A DNA stretch of 64,000 nt from Cladocopium goreaui (taxonomy: Eukaryota > Sar > Dinophyceae > Suessiales > Symbiodiniaceae), in the NCBI GenBank assembly GCA_947184155.2, contig CAMXCT020001680.1, positions 395,001 through 459,000 of the forward strand, written 5' to 3'. Positions 63,518 through 64,000 of this stretch are shown one piece after another (position 1 is the first letter of the stretch; each line of letters begins with the position of its first letter). A program made the translations under genes and the position numbers. Below the pieces are notes generated by a model that worked only from the letters and a program-made list of their open reading frames with translations, had not been told where the DNA came from and searched no databases.

Positions 63518-64000
63518 GTTTTACGAAATACCACTACTCTTGGTGCTTAAACCTTTTTCCTCAAGAAATCCTCGAAAGATCATTGGTTGATGGATCAAGT
63601 TCTCACCGCAACTGGGGCTTCGGACCGGTACCACCTCAAGAGCAGCGGGGGCCCCAGCGGTTACGCTAAGTTGCTGCAATTAACTTGGTTAATAAGGCTT
63701 GATGGAGGTTATAACAAATTATAACTATATGTAGTTAATTAGATTTAATTAGCATACTGGACGTTAATTGGTATTATTCGATCAACTTATAAATTTCTCA
63801 GCCCGACCTTCTAGTAATCTCATCATGTTATGGTGTTTTGTGGGGCCATATATATCTGATCTTCTTTTGCTAAAAGCGGGCCTATCACAGTTCCAAAACA
63901 TCCTTTACTTGATATCGGGAGTCCCGGGATTTTTGAATCATGGCTGTGCTGGAGCCTGCTGCAGGTGTTTTCGTATATGTGTAATGTGGTAAACCCAACC
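63518..64000. other. Unassigned sequence to window end
   Basis: No repeat family or supported exon recognised. Confidence 0.4.

Noticed and set aside
1-64000. CRISPR arrays or bacterial operons
   Set aside because: No regularly spaced direct repeats with unique spacers and no ribosome-binding-site-led gene strings were seen; the tandem repeats present have repeated spacers.
1-64000. Dinoflagellate spliced-leader relics
   Set aside because: I found no convincing match to the remembered DinoSL core on either strand by eye.

Overview
The window looks like nuclear DNA of a dinoflagellate, probably a symbiodiniacean or a relative. Three things suggest this. (1) Many short exons encode single pentatricopeptide (PPR) units with the NAAISACEK-type signature that is very common in dinoflagellate genomes. 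(2) There is a very large non-LTR retrotransposon (LINE) of a dinoflagellate style. (3) The non-coding DNA is saturated with short hairpin (MITE-like) repeats. No bacterial-type operons, rRNA genes, convincing tRNA genes or CRISPR arrays were seen. The assignment is inference from sequence character, not from a database search.

1-1.1 kb: an 11-bp tandem repeat, one PPR-like exon, one family B hairpin and plain AT-rich DNA.

1.1-14.25 kb (minus strand): one LINE of about 13.1 kb. It is inserted in a small MITE-like element (family F), and the 17-bp target-site duplication is still perfect. Reading 5' to 3' on the minus strand it carries: a cytosine-5 DNA methyltransferase domain; a long protein of unknown function ending in a coiled coil; an array of nine ~101-residue Cys/His-rich units, each starting with a GEAxHPGP-like box; an AP-type endonuclease; and a reverse transcriptase with a zinc finger, RNase H and a long C-terminal domain. 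The methyltransferase is split over two overlapping frames, and the repeat array is broken by a 1-base frame change and a stop, so this copy does not encode one continuous product.

14.3-44 kb: intron-like or intergenic DNA packed with hairpin families A-H. It holds about fifteen PPR-like exons, almost all on the minus strand and mostly one repeat long, plus a few coding-like stretches on the plus strand (29.86-30.32 kb). The simplest reading is one or a few very long minus-strand PPR genes whose introns absorbed the LINE and the MITEs.

44-49 kb: a tandem array of 65-82-bp units, each with a 17-nt palindrome, followed by microsatellites. 49-53 kb: plus-strand coding-like exons, including a C-terminal exon resembling a CaMKII association domain (partly duplicated 0.8 kb downstream) and a two-exon 3' gene end with a phase-matched 53-bp intron. 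53-64 kb: more hairpins, AT-rich DNA and a few plus-strand exon candidates near 57.6-59.0 kb.

How the parts relate: the LINE proteins form one retrotransposition machine with an added DNA methyltransferase that could act on chromatin or on the element's own DNA. The hairpin families have no coding capacity and would need transposases from elsewhere. Host exons are identified only by coding character and splice-like borders, so their confidence is modest.
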